NCBI RefSeq assembly: GCF_027579695.1 | Contig: NC_083587.1 | Span: forward strand, 47,045,521 to 47,109,520 | DNA length: 64,000 nt | Direction of reading: 5' to 3' | Source: Neoarius graeffei | Lineage: Eukaryota; Chordata; Actinopteri; Siluriformes; Ariidae | Shown: positions 35,689-41,761 of the stretch, piece after piece | Position numbering within the stretch: the first letter of the stretch is position 1 | Layout of the letters: each line of letters begins with the position of its first letter | The notes under the pieces: generated by a model | Told to the model about the DNA's origin: nothing | Databases searched by the model: none | The model's input: only the letters and a program-made list of their open reading frames with translations | Made by a program: the position numbers and the translations under genes

Positions 35689-38348
35689 GCATGCTTTGCG
35701 TGCATTATGTCTGCCACTGGCAGACATTTTACCATTTTGCACCCTGCTGTAAATTATTTGTACCCTGCTATTCTCCCAAACTTTGAAGCCCCTGCACTGT
35801 AGACAATCTTAGCGTGCACATTACATGTCGTCAACGTTACCATGACATGGAGCGCATGAGTCCAGTCAGCGTATTCAGCTTTCTAAGGTGGGGTTTACAT
35901 TAGACCGTATCAGCGGATCATCAGATTGTTTTTAAAACGATTCGCGTGCACACAGCAACGCCAATACACGGATACGCTCAGCTCCGCAGGCATCCTGCGC
36001 TCCAAATCACTCCGCCCTGAACAGCGAGTGCCCTCTGGAGGGTGCGCACTCCGGCCCTGCGCAGCTCACAGAGCGCGCGAGTGGAGCACACGAGCAGTGA
36101 TTTGGGACTGAGACGCTGTGTGTGAGATCTCAGTGCATATCGGCATGCGCGTCACTTACCACTTGCAAGTGGAAGGATGGCAAGCCTAAAGACAATCCTA
36201 ACTACACAATGGGCAGTATTTGCATCAGTATTTGCAGTATTTTCATACTTTTATACTCTTTAATGAAAGGTGATACAAGGCGGAAGTCCGCGCCGTTTTT
36301 CAGCAGTCGCGTCACATGACCAACGCCAGCGAATCAGGAAGGTGGATGTCACAGTGACGTTGTCCAATGACGACGCCAGCTAGAGCTCAGCACAGCGTAT
36401 CCGCGTATCCTCAATGTTTACACAGCACTGGAGCTGACACGATCAGGATTGAATACGTGGACCCTGGCGGATTCCCGTTTCCCGGCGTTTTAATGTAAAC
36501 GGACAGTGCATCCGCGAAGAAAACGAGACAGATACGGTCTAATGTAAACTTGGCCTAACAGTGCTCTTTTTTTTTTTTTTAAATATATTATTCTCTCCCC
36601 AATGGTGTGTCTTTCCTGGCTTTATTATTTAGTATTTATTAATTTTGCATTCATATTTTGCAATGATTTTACACCTCTGTCTCAAATGGCCCGTTTGCTC
36701 CGCTACTGCTTCAAAACCTGCTGTCTCGCAAGGTATGACTTGATTTCATTGGTAAATCGCTGCCGCCTTGCGTGAGTTTGCTGTTTAACTGGAAGCAAGT
36801 GTGCTACGGGGCTACTACATATGTTTTAACTATTAGTTTTAAAAGATGTGTATGCGTTTTTACTGTTAATATGGTTGAAATGGTTGCTACAGCAAGTGGA
36901 GGTCTGCGACGCTGTGGTTTGCAGCATGGGGTTCACATGAGCAGTCAAGAAAGTCATCATCTGACAACAGTGCATTATATAATAATGCTGTTTTATTACC
37001 AGAACACCACTAACCAAAAGTTTAAATGAGTTCTGTTGCAGTTAGGGGAAAAAAACCAAACCCCTACAGACTGCATTTACTGCACAAATGCCCTTTATCA
37101 CTCTATTGTCTTGTACTTTTGTTGCTATGTGACAATGTACTAATGTTGCCATATGACATAAATAAGCACACAATCAGTTTGTATCCCTGATAGTCAGTTT
37201 ACCAATACAAATGACTTTGTTTTGAGAATTGAACTCGATTGTCTTTTTTTGGGAAGGGCGGGGGTAGGGCAGGTTGTAATGCTTCGTGTTGGTCTAAAAA
37301 ATTTTTCATAATGGTCTTAAGTCTAAAAAAGGTCTAAAATTTAACTTGCTGAATCCTGCAAGAACCCTGAACAACGTACTGAGGTTTACTTGTGGCTTTT
37401 GTAGTTGGAGGCAAGCAATGATGAAACCGCAAAAGTACAGAAAGCGGAATCTAGAGGACAGAAATGTTCCGTCTTAATATTGTATGCAGAGCAGGCTGGA
37501 TTAAACTGGTTTTTAACCACAATCCCTTGAGTTTGTTTACTAAAGCGCATACACCTTTTTTCATCTAATCAGCAGAAGCTGAAGAGTTTCCACCTCCTAC
37601 CAAGGTTTCACTGTGACTCACAAATGTCATTGCTCGAAGTGGAGAGGTCAGACCCTCCATCTCAGGAGCATATGAGGTCGTATCTCCCAGTCATTTTCTG
37701 ATCTCGACCAGCTTCCTCTGGTTTTCTCACAAATCTCTAGGAGCCCTTTCTTCTCAGAACTCTGACGCTTCTCCTTGCTTGTTTTTTTTTTTTTTTTTTT
37801 TAAATATATAAACCTGCTTTAGGGTCGAAATCCGTACAGCCCACCACGCTGTTTGAAATTTCATGTGGATATTCAGAAGCTCTTCTAATATCTGTCCAGA
37901 CAGTATCATGTAATTAGTTTGCATGTTGCATTATTAGCTGGAGTGCATTTGGTATTGCTCGATTTATTGTATAACTGAACGGCAAGAGTTCCATACTTTT
38001 TTTTTTTTTGCCTTAATCTAACATTGTGGCTTAAACATTGTCATTTTACAAGGTTAACTTTTGCAGTGCACTATCTGTTCTCTGTTCAAAAAGTGTGTTA
38101 AATGTTTTCCAGGGATCCAATATGAATTCCTCCCGCCTGTCACTGAACTCTGACAGATTCTCCGGCAGTATGGCAGGTGCTCCATCAACACGAATGCCTC
38201 TAGACTGCTCATACACTTGGCAGCTGTGATGATTTCTATAATTACGAGAGACTTAAATTTCAGAAAATAGACCAAAATAATTGCAGTCATTTTGATTCCA
38301 TCTTTTCTCTCTCTCTCTCTCGCAGGCCCTTCAAGATTCTTTAACTGA
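609..38348 (+). CDS. Spliced gene for a 353-aa matrin/U1-type zinc-finger protein (12 coding exons)
   Basis: Reconstructed from reading frame, GT/AG sites and phase. Coding exons: 609-665, 8441-8471, 12183-12260, 15313-15452, 15584-15709, 20613-20658, 21502-21576, 21698-21823, 29062-29252, 29489-29593, 38113-38176 and 38326-38348 (TGA). They sum to 1062 nt (353 codons plus stop) and every junction phase is compatible. The protein starts MQASLHAPTFQQKKK and has one finger C76-x2-C79-x11-H91-x5-H97, the spacing of matrin/U1-type RNA- or dsRNA-binding fingers. A charged segment follows (about 103-144), then a Gly/Pro/Met-rich low-complexity region (about 155-270). The conserved-looking C-terminal helix reads DAQIVLKITQKLTDVLMEY, and the end is SRFFN. 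I do not recognise a named orthologue; a nuclear RNA-associated role is inference from the finger. It is tail-to-tail with the rbm12b-like gene. Introns are unusually transposon-rich, the longest (29594-38112) about 8.5 kb. An extra short exon inside that intron cannot be excluded. Confidence 0.78.
1408..2431 (-). repeat. tRNA-derived SINE (family 1), split by a Harbinger MITE
   Basis: Minus-strand copy. The tRNA-like head lies near 2431, with box B near 2367; the tail lies near 1408. The body is cut in two (1408-1539 and 2185-2431) by the MITE at 1540-2184. The intact copy at 32150-32533 shows the uninterrupted order. Confidence 0.75.
1540..2184. mobile_element. PIF/Harbinger MITE, copy 1
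   Basis: The ends are inverted: GGTGTTTACATTAGACC on the left, and GGTCTAATGTAAACACCACC on the right. The 3-bp duplication ATA flanks it (1537-1539 and 2185-2187). Joining the flanks restores the SINE sequence seen at 32150-32533. Copies 2 and 3 are at 19800 and 35887. Confidence 0.8.
2489..3240. repeat. Teleost interspersed repeat, unclassified
   Basis: Contains the stretch GGCGACGGTGGCAAGGAAAA and following sequence (2609-2680), which I recall from many teleost genomic sequences. The start around 2489 and end around 3240 are uncertain. A G run lies at 3059-3071. No convincing ORF. Confidence 0.45.
3507..3861. repeat. Two family-1 SINE heads in inverted orientation
   Basis: A plus-strand tRNA-like head starts at about 3507 (GGGCGGCACGGTGGTGTAG). 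A minus-strand copy ends at 3861 with the complementary sequence. Between them lies a piece resembling the body of the other SINE family (GCTCAAGGGCACTTCAG). The arrangement suggests either two insertions or one inverted composite. Confidence 0.65.
4479..4818. other. Intronic spacer without recognised features
   Basis: AT-rich intron sequence. No ORF, repeat family or signal that I can name. Confidence 0.6.
4819..5489. mobile_element. hAT-type MITE (671 bp)
   Basis: Termini AGGGCTGTGTACC and GGTACGCAGCCCTAG are inverted. The 8-bp duplication TTCAGACT lies at 4811-4818 and 5490-5497. The inner ends carry repeated CGGTACCTGTACC-like palindromes. No transposase coding sequence. Confidence 0.78.
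5498..6114. other. Intronic spacer without recognised features
   Basis: No supported gene. ORFs here are short and lack any recognisable domain. Confidence 0.5.
6115..6345 (+). mobile_element. Tc1-like transposon 3' end fragment
   Basis: Ends with CCACATACTTTTGGCCATAT, the familiar teleost Tc1 terminus. It is preceded by sequence typical of the element's 3' region (GTGGAAAGCCTTGTCAGAAG). No matching left end is seen, so this is a fragment. Confidence 0.6.
6346..8440. other. Rest of intron 1: simple-sequence tracts and unassigned sequence
   Basis: Holds poly-T at about 7446-7470, a (CT)n-rich run at 8380-8410 just before exon 2, and unclassified sequence near 6935-7430 rich in CCGGCG and CGCCGCC. 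The open frames lack recognisable domains. Confidence 0.5.
10050..10246 (-). repeat. tRNA-derived SINE with L2/V-SINE-like tail (family 3)
   Basis: On the minus strand: head AAGCCATGGGCTAATGGTTC, box B GGTTCAATTCC, body TTGAGCAAGGCACCTAAC, and tail GATAAGAGCGTCTGCTAAA. The plus-strand copy at 19640 is the same family. Confidence 0.75.
10287..10512. mobile_element. piggyBac-like fold-back MITE (226 bp)
   Basis: A near-perfect palindrome with arms of about 90 bp that starts CCCTTTGGTTACTGACCCCT. It is flanked by TTAA at 10283-10286 and 10513-10516, the target used by piggyBac elements. No coding capacity. Confidence 0.75.
10708..12182. other. Intron 2, mostly unassigned; hAT-like terminal fragment near its end
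   Basis: About 11815-11911 resembles one end of a widespread fish hAT MITE: read on the other strand it has GTAGGGATGTCC then AATCCGATATCGAGC. The matching end is not seen. The remainder shows no recognised gene. Confidence 0.45.
12398..13061. mobile_element. PIF/Harbinger-like MITE nested in the hAT element
   Basis: Ends TGCCACTTTTCCACTACC and GGTAGTGGAAAAGGGCCAT. TAA is duplicated at 12395-12397 and 13062-13064. Inner sequence is rich in GGGCTGAG-type repeats arranged as imperfect inverted copies. Confidence 0.75.
13934..14530. mobile_element. Fold-back element with arms of about 165 bp
   Basis: The left arm begins near GAGTGATTCCACGCTTATGG and the right arm ends with CCATAAGCATGGA. Arm similarity is near-perfect to about 14100/14356. 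It sits inside TA-rich sequence that continues as (TA)n. It is the innermost layer of the nest. Confidence 0.7.
14529..14584. repeat. (TA)n microsatellite
   Basis: About 28 uninterrupted TA units next to the fold-back element's right arm. Confidence 0.95.
15283..15310. repeat. (GT)n microsatellite at the exon 4 acceptor
   Basis: About 14 GT units running directly into the TAG acceptor of exon 4. Confidence 0.9.
15313..15452 (+). CDS. Exon 4 of the zinc-finger gene: the C2H2 (matrin/U1-type) finger
   Basis: 140-nt exon, entering in phase 1 and leaving in phase 0. It encodes the whole finger: HYQCRLCKVQRLQNEMVAHI followed by TGWKHCFKYI. The acceptor is TAG|GC, reached directly through a (GT)n microsatellite at about 15283-15310. 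There is no conventional pyrimidine tract, only alternating T/G. The alternative acceptor CTACAG, 8 bases downstream, would put the exon out of frame, so TAG|GC is preferred. Confidence 0.8.
15710..16798. other. Intron 5, proximal part, no recognised features
   Basis: Unassigned AT-rich sequence; no supported ORF or repeat family. Confidence 0.5.
16826..18007. mobile_element. hAT element (1.18 kb)
   Basis: Ends CAGGGCTCGAAATTAAC and GTTAGTTTCGAGCGCTG. The perfect 8-bp duplication GCAGGAGG lies at 16818-16825 and 18008-18015. No transposase domain was recognised. Confidence 0.82.
18222..19316. mobile_element. hAT-like MITE (1.1 kb)
   Basis: Ends CAGAGATGCCAA and TTGGCATCTCTG, flanked by CAAGTA at 18216-18221 and 19317-19322. 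The TIR style suggests hAT, but only six bases of duplication are clear. Confidence 0.65.
19640..20550 (+). repeat. tRNA-derived SINE (family 3), split by a Harbinger MITE
   Basis: The head GGGGAAGCCGTGGCCTAATG begins at 19640. The box B-like GGTTTGATTCC follows, then TTGAGCAAGGTGCCTAACCC. The tail resumes at 20507 with GAATAAGAGTGTCTGCTAAA and ends in TGTAATG. The MITE at 19800-20506 divides it. Confidence 0.8.
19800..20506. mobile_element. PIF/Harbinger MITE, copy 2 (707 bp, longest)
   Basis: Ends GGTGGTGTTTACATTAGACC and GGTCTAATGTAAACACCACC are perfect inverted copies. TGA is duplicated at 19797-19799 and 20507-20509, inside the SINE. Closely similar to copies at 1540 and 35887. Confidence 0.85.
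20904..21431. mobile_element. Tc1/mariner-type MITE, copy 1
   Basis: Inverted ends CACTACCGTTCAAAAGTTTG and CAAACTTTTGAATGGTAGTG; TA precedes the left end. Highly similar over its whole length to the reverse complement of the copy at 41795-42313. No ORF. Confidence 0.82.
21824..22686. other. Intron 8 start, with one unrecognised open frame
   Basis: Contains a 143-codon open frame at 22256-22687 with no domain I recognise and no splice context. It is probably non-coding. Confidence 0.4.
22700..22790 (+). pseudogene. tRNA-Leu-like pseudogene or SINE head
   Basis: The A-box region GGCCGAGCGGTCTAGAGCGC matches class II (Leu-type) tRNA D arms. A variable region follows, then box B GGTTCGAATCC. 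T-stem and acceptor pairing are poor, so a functional tRNA is unlikely. Confidence 0.4.
22825..23319. mobile_element. PIF/Harbinger-derived element with MADF-like N-terminal codons
   Basis: Ends AAGGCCAATTTATGC and GCATGCAGAGGCCT are partly inverted; TAA flanks both sides (22822-22824 and 23320-23322). Near 23066 an ATG opens MEQHEERLIEEVRTSI, like the start of MADF/Myb-type proteins encoded by Harbinger transposons, and soon stops. It is a deletion derivative. Confidence 0.65.
23382..24337 (-). mobile_element. hAT (ZBED-type) element remnant, 956 bp
   Basis: Ends CAGTGGTTCTCAAACT and AGTTTGAGAATCACTG are classic hAT termini. The perfect 8-bp duplication GACTAAAG lies at 23374-23381 and 24338-24345. 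The minus-strand frame 23694-24011 retains RKYDEKCIKLGFIWSGTEEL followed by PQCVVCG, the start of the BED-type N-terminus of ZBED/hAT transposases. The catalytic part is absent, so it is an internal-deletion derivative. Confidence 0.85.
24441..25521. repeat. Giant near-perfect palindrome / fold-back element (1.08 kb)
   Basis: Arms of about 500 bp (24441-24958 and 25023-25521) are inverted copies round a loop of about 65 bp. Each arm encodes the same frames (plus 24643-24888, minus 25105-25335), so those frames are a by-product of symmetry. Each arm also holds a frame reading VNKDRVDFSGDYDIELIQQS. No target duplication could be fixed. Confidence 0.8.
25522..26190. other. Intron 8 spacer, no recognised features
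   Basis: AT-rich; no supported ORF or repeat family. Confidence 0.5.
26191..27107. mobile_element. Inverted-repeat transposon, unclassified
   Basis: The left end AAAAGTGTTTTTCCAGTAAC mirrors the right end GTTACTGGAAACACACTTTT. Inside are a smaller inverted pair (AGTATACAAGTGC type, about 26390-26520) and repeated palindromic ATCATGAAATAACGTGATA-like motifs (about 26690-26780). Confidence 0.55.
27131..27375 (+). pseudogene. Tc1/mariner transposase 3' fragment
   Basis: Translates as LPDCNPVEHLWEIFE, the motif around the last catalytic residue of Tc1-like transposases, followed by a stop. The downstream GTGGTGGTCCGACACCTTTG fits the element's 3' coding end. Decayed. Confidence 0.6.
27468..28979. 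mobile_element. hAT element (1.5 kb) with a SINE inserted
   Basis: Ends CAGGGGCTTAGCC and AGCTAAGCCTATG. The perfect 8-bp duplication CTCTGGAG lies at 27460-27467 and 28980-28987. The right end lies about 80 bp before exon 9. It contains a family-2 SINE at 27988-28168; no transposase domain was recognised. Confidence 0.8.
27988..28168 (-). repeat. tRNA-derived SINE (family 2)
   Basis: On the minus strand: A-box GGCTCAGGTGGCTAAGGCGC, box B GGGTTCGATTCC, 3' region CTATCCAATAAAGGTGAAAA, then an A-rich tail. A second copy is at 63697-63868. Confidence 0.82.
29062..29252 (+). CDS. Exon 9 of the zinc-finger gene: Asp/Arg/Met/Gly-rich segment
   Basis: The largest coding exon (191 nt), phase 1 to phase 0. 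It encodes PDRMMGGPDSRSMHLGSDAF and similar low-complexity sequence, and ends TLLRCL. The donor is CTG|GTACAG; an earlier GT in ATGTCT would break the frame into exon 10. Exon 10 (29489-29593) continues with DTFRIECEDDAQ and the C-terminal helix. Confidence 0.72.
29765..30797 (+). mobile_element. DNA transposon derivative (IS3EU-like) with captured LINE fragment
   Basis: Ends TATAGAGATCTTGCA and TGCAAGATCTCTATA are perfect inverted copies. The plus frame 29849-30145 reads MDQFQPTDYTAHFSNEQITR and later PDVYNYLINFPSLFSGEALR, matching what I recall of the N-terminus of fish IS3EU-type proteins. The minus-strand stretch 30236-30615 encodes LSLYLSNARSMVNKTDDLEL, typical of a LINE endonuclease start. 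The element is therefore a chimeric, non-autonomous derivative in intron 10. Confidence 0.65.
30236..30500 (-). pseudogene. LINE endonuclease-domain fragment
   Basis: The sequence KPPLLSLYLSNARSMVNKTD on the minus strand is a hallmark of the beginning of the apurinic-type endonuclease domain in several fish LINEs. It is confined within the inverted ends of the surrounding DNA transposon. Confidence 0.6.
30918..32050 (-). repeat. Interspersed repeat with L2-type tail, split by a MITE
   Basis: Minus-strand tail GTCGCTCTGGAGAAGAGCG then CATGTAATGTAATG near 30918. The other part (31828-32050) carries the teleost repeat segment GGGCAGGGAGTCGGCAGTTC. The MITE at 31178-31823 lies between. Confidence 0.5.
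31178..31823. mobile_element. Harbinger-like MITE (646 bp)
   Basis: Ends TGGTGCGTTCATGTGCTATG and CATAGCACATGAACGCAGCA; TAA is duplicated at 31175-31177 and 31824-31826. Confidence 0.75.
32149..32533 (-). repeat. Full-length tRNA-derived SINE (family 1)
   Basis: Minus strand: tRNA-like head starting GGCGGCACGGTGGTGTAGTG, box B GGGTTCGAGCCCC, a long body, and a tail of repeated ATGAG. The perfect 9-bp duplication GTAGTAATA lies at 32140-32148 and 32534-32542. This is the best reference copy in the window. Confidence 0.88.
32715..33186 (+). pseudogene. LINE ORF2 C-terminal fragment
   Basis: Frames read IKWQDPDTEVPKWAGLPNV, then LLQKAQARWTSHVVGVPDSR and LPKQFLYGELCQGK, then KARLGLISHLQTH. This order is typical of the region after the reverse transcriptase in a fish LINE that ends with a C2H2-like motif. 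The reading frame shifts at least twice, so it is dead. Confidence 0.7.
33190..33951. other. Intron 10 spacer, no recognised features
   Basis: AT-rich; a poly-T tract near 33626-33651. No supported ORF. Confidence 0.5.
34322..34533 (+). mobile_element. Tc1-like element 3' terminal fragment
   Basis: AGAGGTTCACATACTTTTGC through AGGGTTCACAAACTTTCAAG is the familiar tail of a teleost Tc1-group element. Only this end is present. Confidence 0.5.
35637..35684. repeat. (TA)n microsatellite
   Basis: About 24 uninterrupted TA units. Confidence 0.95.
35887..36555. mobile_element. PIF/Harbinger MITE, copy 3
   Basis: Ends GGTGGGGTTTACATTAGACC and GGTCTAATGTAAACTTGGCC; canonical TAA duplication at 35884-35886 and 36556-36558. 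Compared with copies 1 and 2 the order of two internal blocks differs (the CATATCGGCATGCG block follows, rather than precedes, the GCGCACTCCGGCCCTGCG block). Confidence 0.8.
37370..38112. other. Intron 10 distal part, no recognised features
   Basis: Contains a poly-T tract at about 37783-37801. A weak exon-like stretch (AG|AAGCTGAAGAGTTTCC near 37573) is not in a supportable frame. Confidence 0.45.
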
Positions 38349-38462
38349 GCAGCCCATGTGATTCTGTCCACTTTATTCTTTACGTGGCGAATGTTTTAAT
38401 GTACTTCTCGGTATGAATCTTTTTTTTTTTCCCCATTTAATCTTAAGTTGAAGACTAAATTA

Positions 38463-38594
38463 CTTGCTCTTTGGAGGACATGAAATAAAATTTTAAAATA
38501 CATAACGATTGTCCTGACTAGTGACTTGTTAATCTTAACAATTGTTGGTGTATTTAGAGTTCTAGAAATGTTTTGTACACTGATTTCAATAAAA
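38463..38594 (+). promoter_or_regulatory. 3' UTR end and candidate polyadenylation signals of the zinc-finger gene
   Basis: After the stop at 38346-38348 the 3' UTR is AT-rich. AATAAA hexamers occur near 38483 (within GAAATAAAAT) and near 38588 (within TCAATAAAAAA), followed by A-rich sequence. Either could end the transcript. Confidence 0.45.
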
Positions 38595-38755
38595 AAAAAA
38601 AGTTAAAGTTTGTTTTTAAGGATTTTTTTTTAATGGGTTGACTGTATTTATTCATATTATATGGACACTGGGAAATACACCCCTCATATTTTTCATATAA
38701 GCTACAGGCGGGACATGGAGAACCAAAACTGTGACAAATAATATTGGATGGCATT

Positions 38756-38835
38756 GAGTGGTATATCGGATATATTCCATTCAGTCGAAGACAAGTTCAA
38801 TATCATGCTAGCTGAATGGAATATATCTAATAGAC
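38756..38835. repeat. Short inverted repeat in the tail-to-tail intergenic region
   Basis: ATATATTCCATTCAG (about 38771) is inverted as CTGAATGGAATATAT (about 38812). The surrounding 38.75-39.48 kb looks like interspersed repeat, but I cannot bound it. Confidence 0.45.
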
Positions 38836-39511
38836 CATGAAAAAAAAGCCATTATTATTATCTTAAAACACATTCAAAAGTCTCTCAATCTTCCATGTTT
38901 ATGGAGGCAAACCTAGTGACCATGTTTGTCTACAAATTGTCACACTCGCTCGCTACTGTGGAAGTTTAACGCGTAATACGTATCTGACGGTATTTTCAGT
39001 TTACTGCAGGCACACGTGCAGCAGAAAACTCGCTGAATATTCGCATCAGCTCCAACAACCATGCAATATCGTAAACCGTATTCAACATTCTCCATTGGGT
39101 AGAGTGGCGTAATACATGTAGGATAAGCGATACATTAACAATATTGCATGCTATGAAACCTGCTAGAAGGGAATAGAATCTGTTTTTATTCCATCGAAAA
39201 AGTGGCCTGTATGTGTCACTCCTACTGTTTTCCTGCTGACTTGACGTGCATTGTCAATTCTTTTGATTAACCTGTTGGGTTTTTTTTGTGTCCATATAAT
39301 AAAAAGAACACTGCATAATGGTGTGACGAGATGAAGTTTATCTTATCGTTTTGAAAAATATCACTTGTTCGCTTTGCTCACTCATGATGTATACATTCAC
39401 TACTCAAAGATAAACTTCATATCTTCACGCAACCATATTATTCCTGAAGCTACATCAGTCATTTCAAGTTGGTTTTGCTTCATTGATACAATTGTGTATT
39501 TCAAATGGAGG

Positions 39512-39690
39512 TGGTGAGTCAGTGGTTAGGGCTTTGGCTCATTGATTGGAAAATCCTGAGTTCAAATCCCCGCACCACCAAGCTGCCACTGTTGGATCCT
39601 TGAGCAAGATCCATAACTACTGTTGTATCCTGTCTCAACTGTACATCACTTGGGATAAATGCATCAACCCAAGAAGCAAATATTAAATAT
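39512..39690 (+). repeat. tRNA-derived SINE copy
   Basis: A-box-like GTGAGTCAGTGGTTAGGGC, box B GAGTTCAAATCC, body TTGAGCAAGATCCATAACTA. It resembles family 3, but the typical tail is not obvious. Confidence 0.6.
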
Positions 39691-39953
39691 TTTGGGCGAG
39701 ATCCTGGATTAATCAAGGTGTCAGGTTCAGGAAACAACGGATGCTAAATTACAGACATGATTTTGTATTCATACATTTTCTTGCTGGTGAAATATTGCAT
39801 TAACTGGATGAAAGGATGGAGATGGAGCTTCTTGGTTCTCTCACTGGTTCCTAAGTACTCAGACACCCTGATTTGTCGTGTCCAGTCAGCCATCGCATGC
39901 ACAAATCATTACTCGAACAGAAAAATTGCACAGGCACTAATGAGACACTTGGG

Positions 39954-39959
39954 TTTATT
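39954..39959 (-). promoter_or_regulatory. Polyadenylation signal of the rbm12b-like gene
   Basis: AATAAA on the minus strand, about 245 bases after the stop codon. It implies a short 3' UTR and leaves over 1 kb between the two converging transcripts. Confidence 0.5.
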
Positions 39960-40204
39960 GTGCAAACAGCATTATACAGGCATATTGATTGTCTTTTCAA
40001 TAACAGTTATGAAATTTTACAGTACAATGCTAGAGCAATACCAGTCATCACTACAGATTTCAGATGTACCATGATTTCTGCTCCATGCAATGTGCATTTT
40101 ATACATCCACCAATTATTTGAATGGCTCTAGAACAATTTGAGTAAGTCGTAAGTGCTTGTTCTGTATATAAACAAATAGAATGACTGAAGGAGTTCCACA
40201 ATCC

Positions 40205-41755
40205 TCATCGAGTTTTGTGCAAGATATTCTTCATTTGTTGTGTTGAAATGCAGGTAAGCAGAATTTGATCTTCCCTGAAGCGTTCTCCATGTAGACTGCG
40301 AGCCTTTCTGGCACGTTCTTCACATCCAAACTGAATGACAGCCTCACCGATCCTCTCACCGTTTTCATCCTCAAGCAACGTGATGTCCTCTTCATTGATG
40401 TCATACATCCTGAAAAAGTCCTTCACTTCTGCCTTCCTCACGGCAGCAGGGAAATTGCGCGCGTAGATGCAAGGTAGAACAGGCCGAGCTTGCACGCTGC
40501 AAGTCTGTGACCTTTCCGATTCGCCACATCTGTTCTGATACATGAGGTCCTTCATTTTTTCCTTGGTAATGGATGAGACGTCAATGATTTGTGAGCCGAT
40601 GACGCTGCCGTTCATGTTCATGGCTAAGGTATATTCCTCTGCCTGTGTAAACAATATAAAGGCAGTAGATGTTCGTTCCTTCCACTTGTCCAGGAGATGC
40701 AGGATTTTGCTGTTCGGCACGTCAGGACATGAGAACAGGTTCCTTAACTCAGTCTTGGTAATAGTTTTAGGAAGGTTCTTTACCATGACGCAATACTCGG
40801 TATCAAAAGACGGAGAGTTAGAGCGGCGCCGTTTTGGCGATTCCGAAAACGAGCAGGGTCTCTTAACCGGAGAATTCCTATGCAAATGCATATCTGGAGG
40901 GACTCTGTCCTGCTCTGAGAACGTGGAATATAAGGAATTTTCATGATGCTCCATGGCATTTTCCCACATTCTTTCATGGGCCAGTCTGACCTCAACATGG
41001 CTGTCCTTCTCGCTACTATGGCTGTACTTCAGGCCCTCCTCAGCCTCTTTAAAACTAGCCATCTTCACTAGACAACATCCGTCTGGTCCTTGTAAAGTAT
41101 CTGTTATCACGTCGACCACTTTGAGTCCTTCAAGGAACCGGCAGACCTCCTTTTTGGTGATTGTATTCGGAAGGCCGTAAATCCGAAGATACCCTGGTTT
41201 GCAGGAGTTGACTTCTCTTCCTCCACCTCGTTGCCCCTCCAAATTTTGTTTCGTTGGCTTTACCCGATTATTAACAGGTGGTGTCTTGTCCGCTACTGGA
41301 CGCTCTTCGATTGCATCCTTATCCGTTAACTGAGGTACGATACTAACAGGTGGTGACTGGGCTTGGTTCATTTGACTGTTAGACCGCAGTTCTTGGACGG
41401 CAGCCACCAAACTCTGTAGCGCAGTGCACAGCTTTCTTGTGGCTGCTGTCTGAGACAAAGGTTCACGGTCTGCTGGGGCACATTTCCTCTTCCTCAATTT
41501 TAACTCCAGTTTGTGCTTAAACTCAGCCATGCTGCTTTTATGAAGGGTAACAGGTGACCCTCTGAGATCATCGCCGGAATGCAGCATGGCCAACTGTCCA
41601 GCTCGTTCCGTATTGAATATGATAAAAGCTTCTCCTAGCTTGCCTCCGGTTATATGGACACCTCCTTCGGGGATGGGTAAGCCATGAAAGAACTTGCGAA
41701 TATCTTCAGAGCCTGCTTCAACAGTCAGACCCTGCAAACGCAGGACTACGGCCAT
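40205..41755 (-). CDS. rbm12b: RNA-binding motif protein 12B-like, four RRM domains
   Basis: The 516-aa frame begins MAVVLRLQGLTVEAGSEDIR. The N-terminal RRM, with PEGGVHITGGKLGEAFIIF, is the signature of RBM12/RBM12B. RRM domains lie at about 2-78, 188-258, 320-395 and 427-503. RNP1-like segments include GEAFIIF and GEAVIQFG. A basic, Ser/Arg-Pro-rich linker (SPKRRRSNSPSF) precedes RRM3. The start is chosen at the second Met of the open frame: codons upstream belong to the intron, whose acceptor TTCTCTTCGCCAG lies 6 bases before the ATG. The coding region is one exon, as in mammals. Head-to-head placement with tmem67 matches the vertebrate order and supports rbm12b over rbm12. Human RBM12B is about twice as long; the shorter form lacks the extended repeat-rich C-terminus. 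Role: nuclear RNA binding, targets unknown. Confidence 0.88.
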   Translation of the reverse strand: MAVVLRLQGLTVEAGSEDIRKFFHGLPIPEGGVHITGGKLGEAFIIFNTERAGQLAMLHSGDDLRGSPVTLHKSSMAEFKHKLELKLRKRKCAPADREPLSQTAATRKLCTALQSLVAAVQELRSNSQMNQAQSPPVSIVPQLTDKDAIEERPVADKTPPVNNRVKPTKQNLEGQRGGGREVNSCKPGYLRIYGLPNTITKKEVCRFLEGLKVVDVITDTLQGPDGCCLVKMASFKEAEEGLKYSHSSEKDSHVEVRLAHERMWENAMEHHENSLYSTFSEQDRVPPDMHLHRNSPVKRPCSFSESPKRRRSNSPSFDTEYCVMVKNLPKTITKTELRNLFSCPDVPNSKILHLLDKWKERTSTAFILFTQAEEYTLAMNMNGSVIGSQIIDVSSITKEKMKDLMYQNRCGESERSQTCSVQARPVLPCIYARNFPAAVRKAEVKDFFRMYDINEEDITLLEDENGERIGEAVIQFGCEERARKARSLHGERFREDQILLTCISTQQMKNILHKTR

Positions 41756-41761
41756 GTCTGC

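Larger units (their letters stand above)
33952..37369. mobile_element. hAT-like composite element (3.4 kb)
   Basis: Ends CAGGGTTCCCGCGGGGTCTA and TAGGGTTC-type sequence at the right (GCAAGAACCCTG), with inner inverted AAAGTCTAAAATT repeats. AACAAC occurs at both flanks, but the full 8 bases do not match. It contains a Tc1-like terminal fragment (34322-34533), a (TA)n tract and Harbinger MITE copy 3. Confidence 0.6.

Noticed and set aside
37573-37605. Possible extra exon between exons 10 and 11 of the zinc-finger gene
   Set aside because: Only weak splice sites, and exons 10 and 11 already join in phase.
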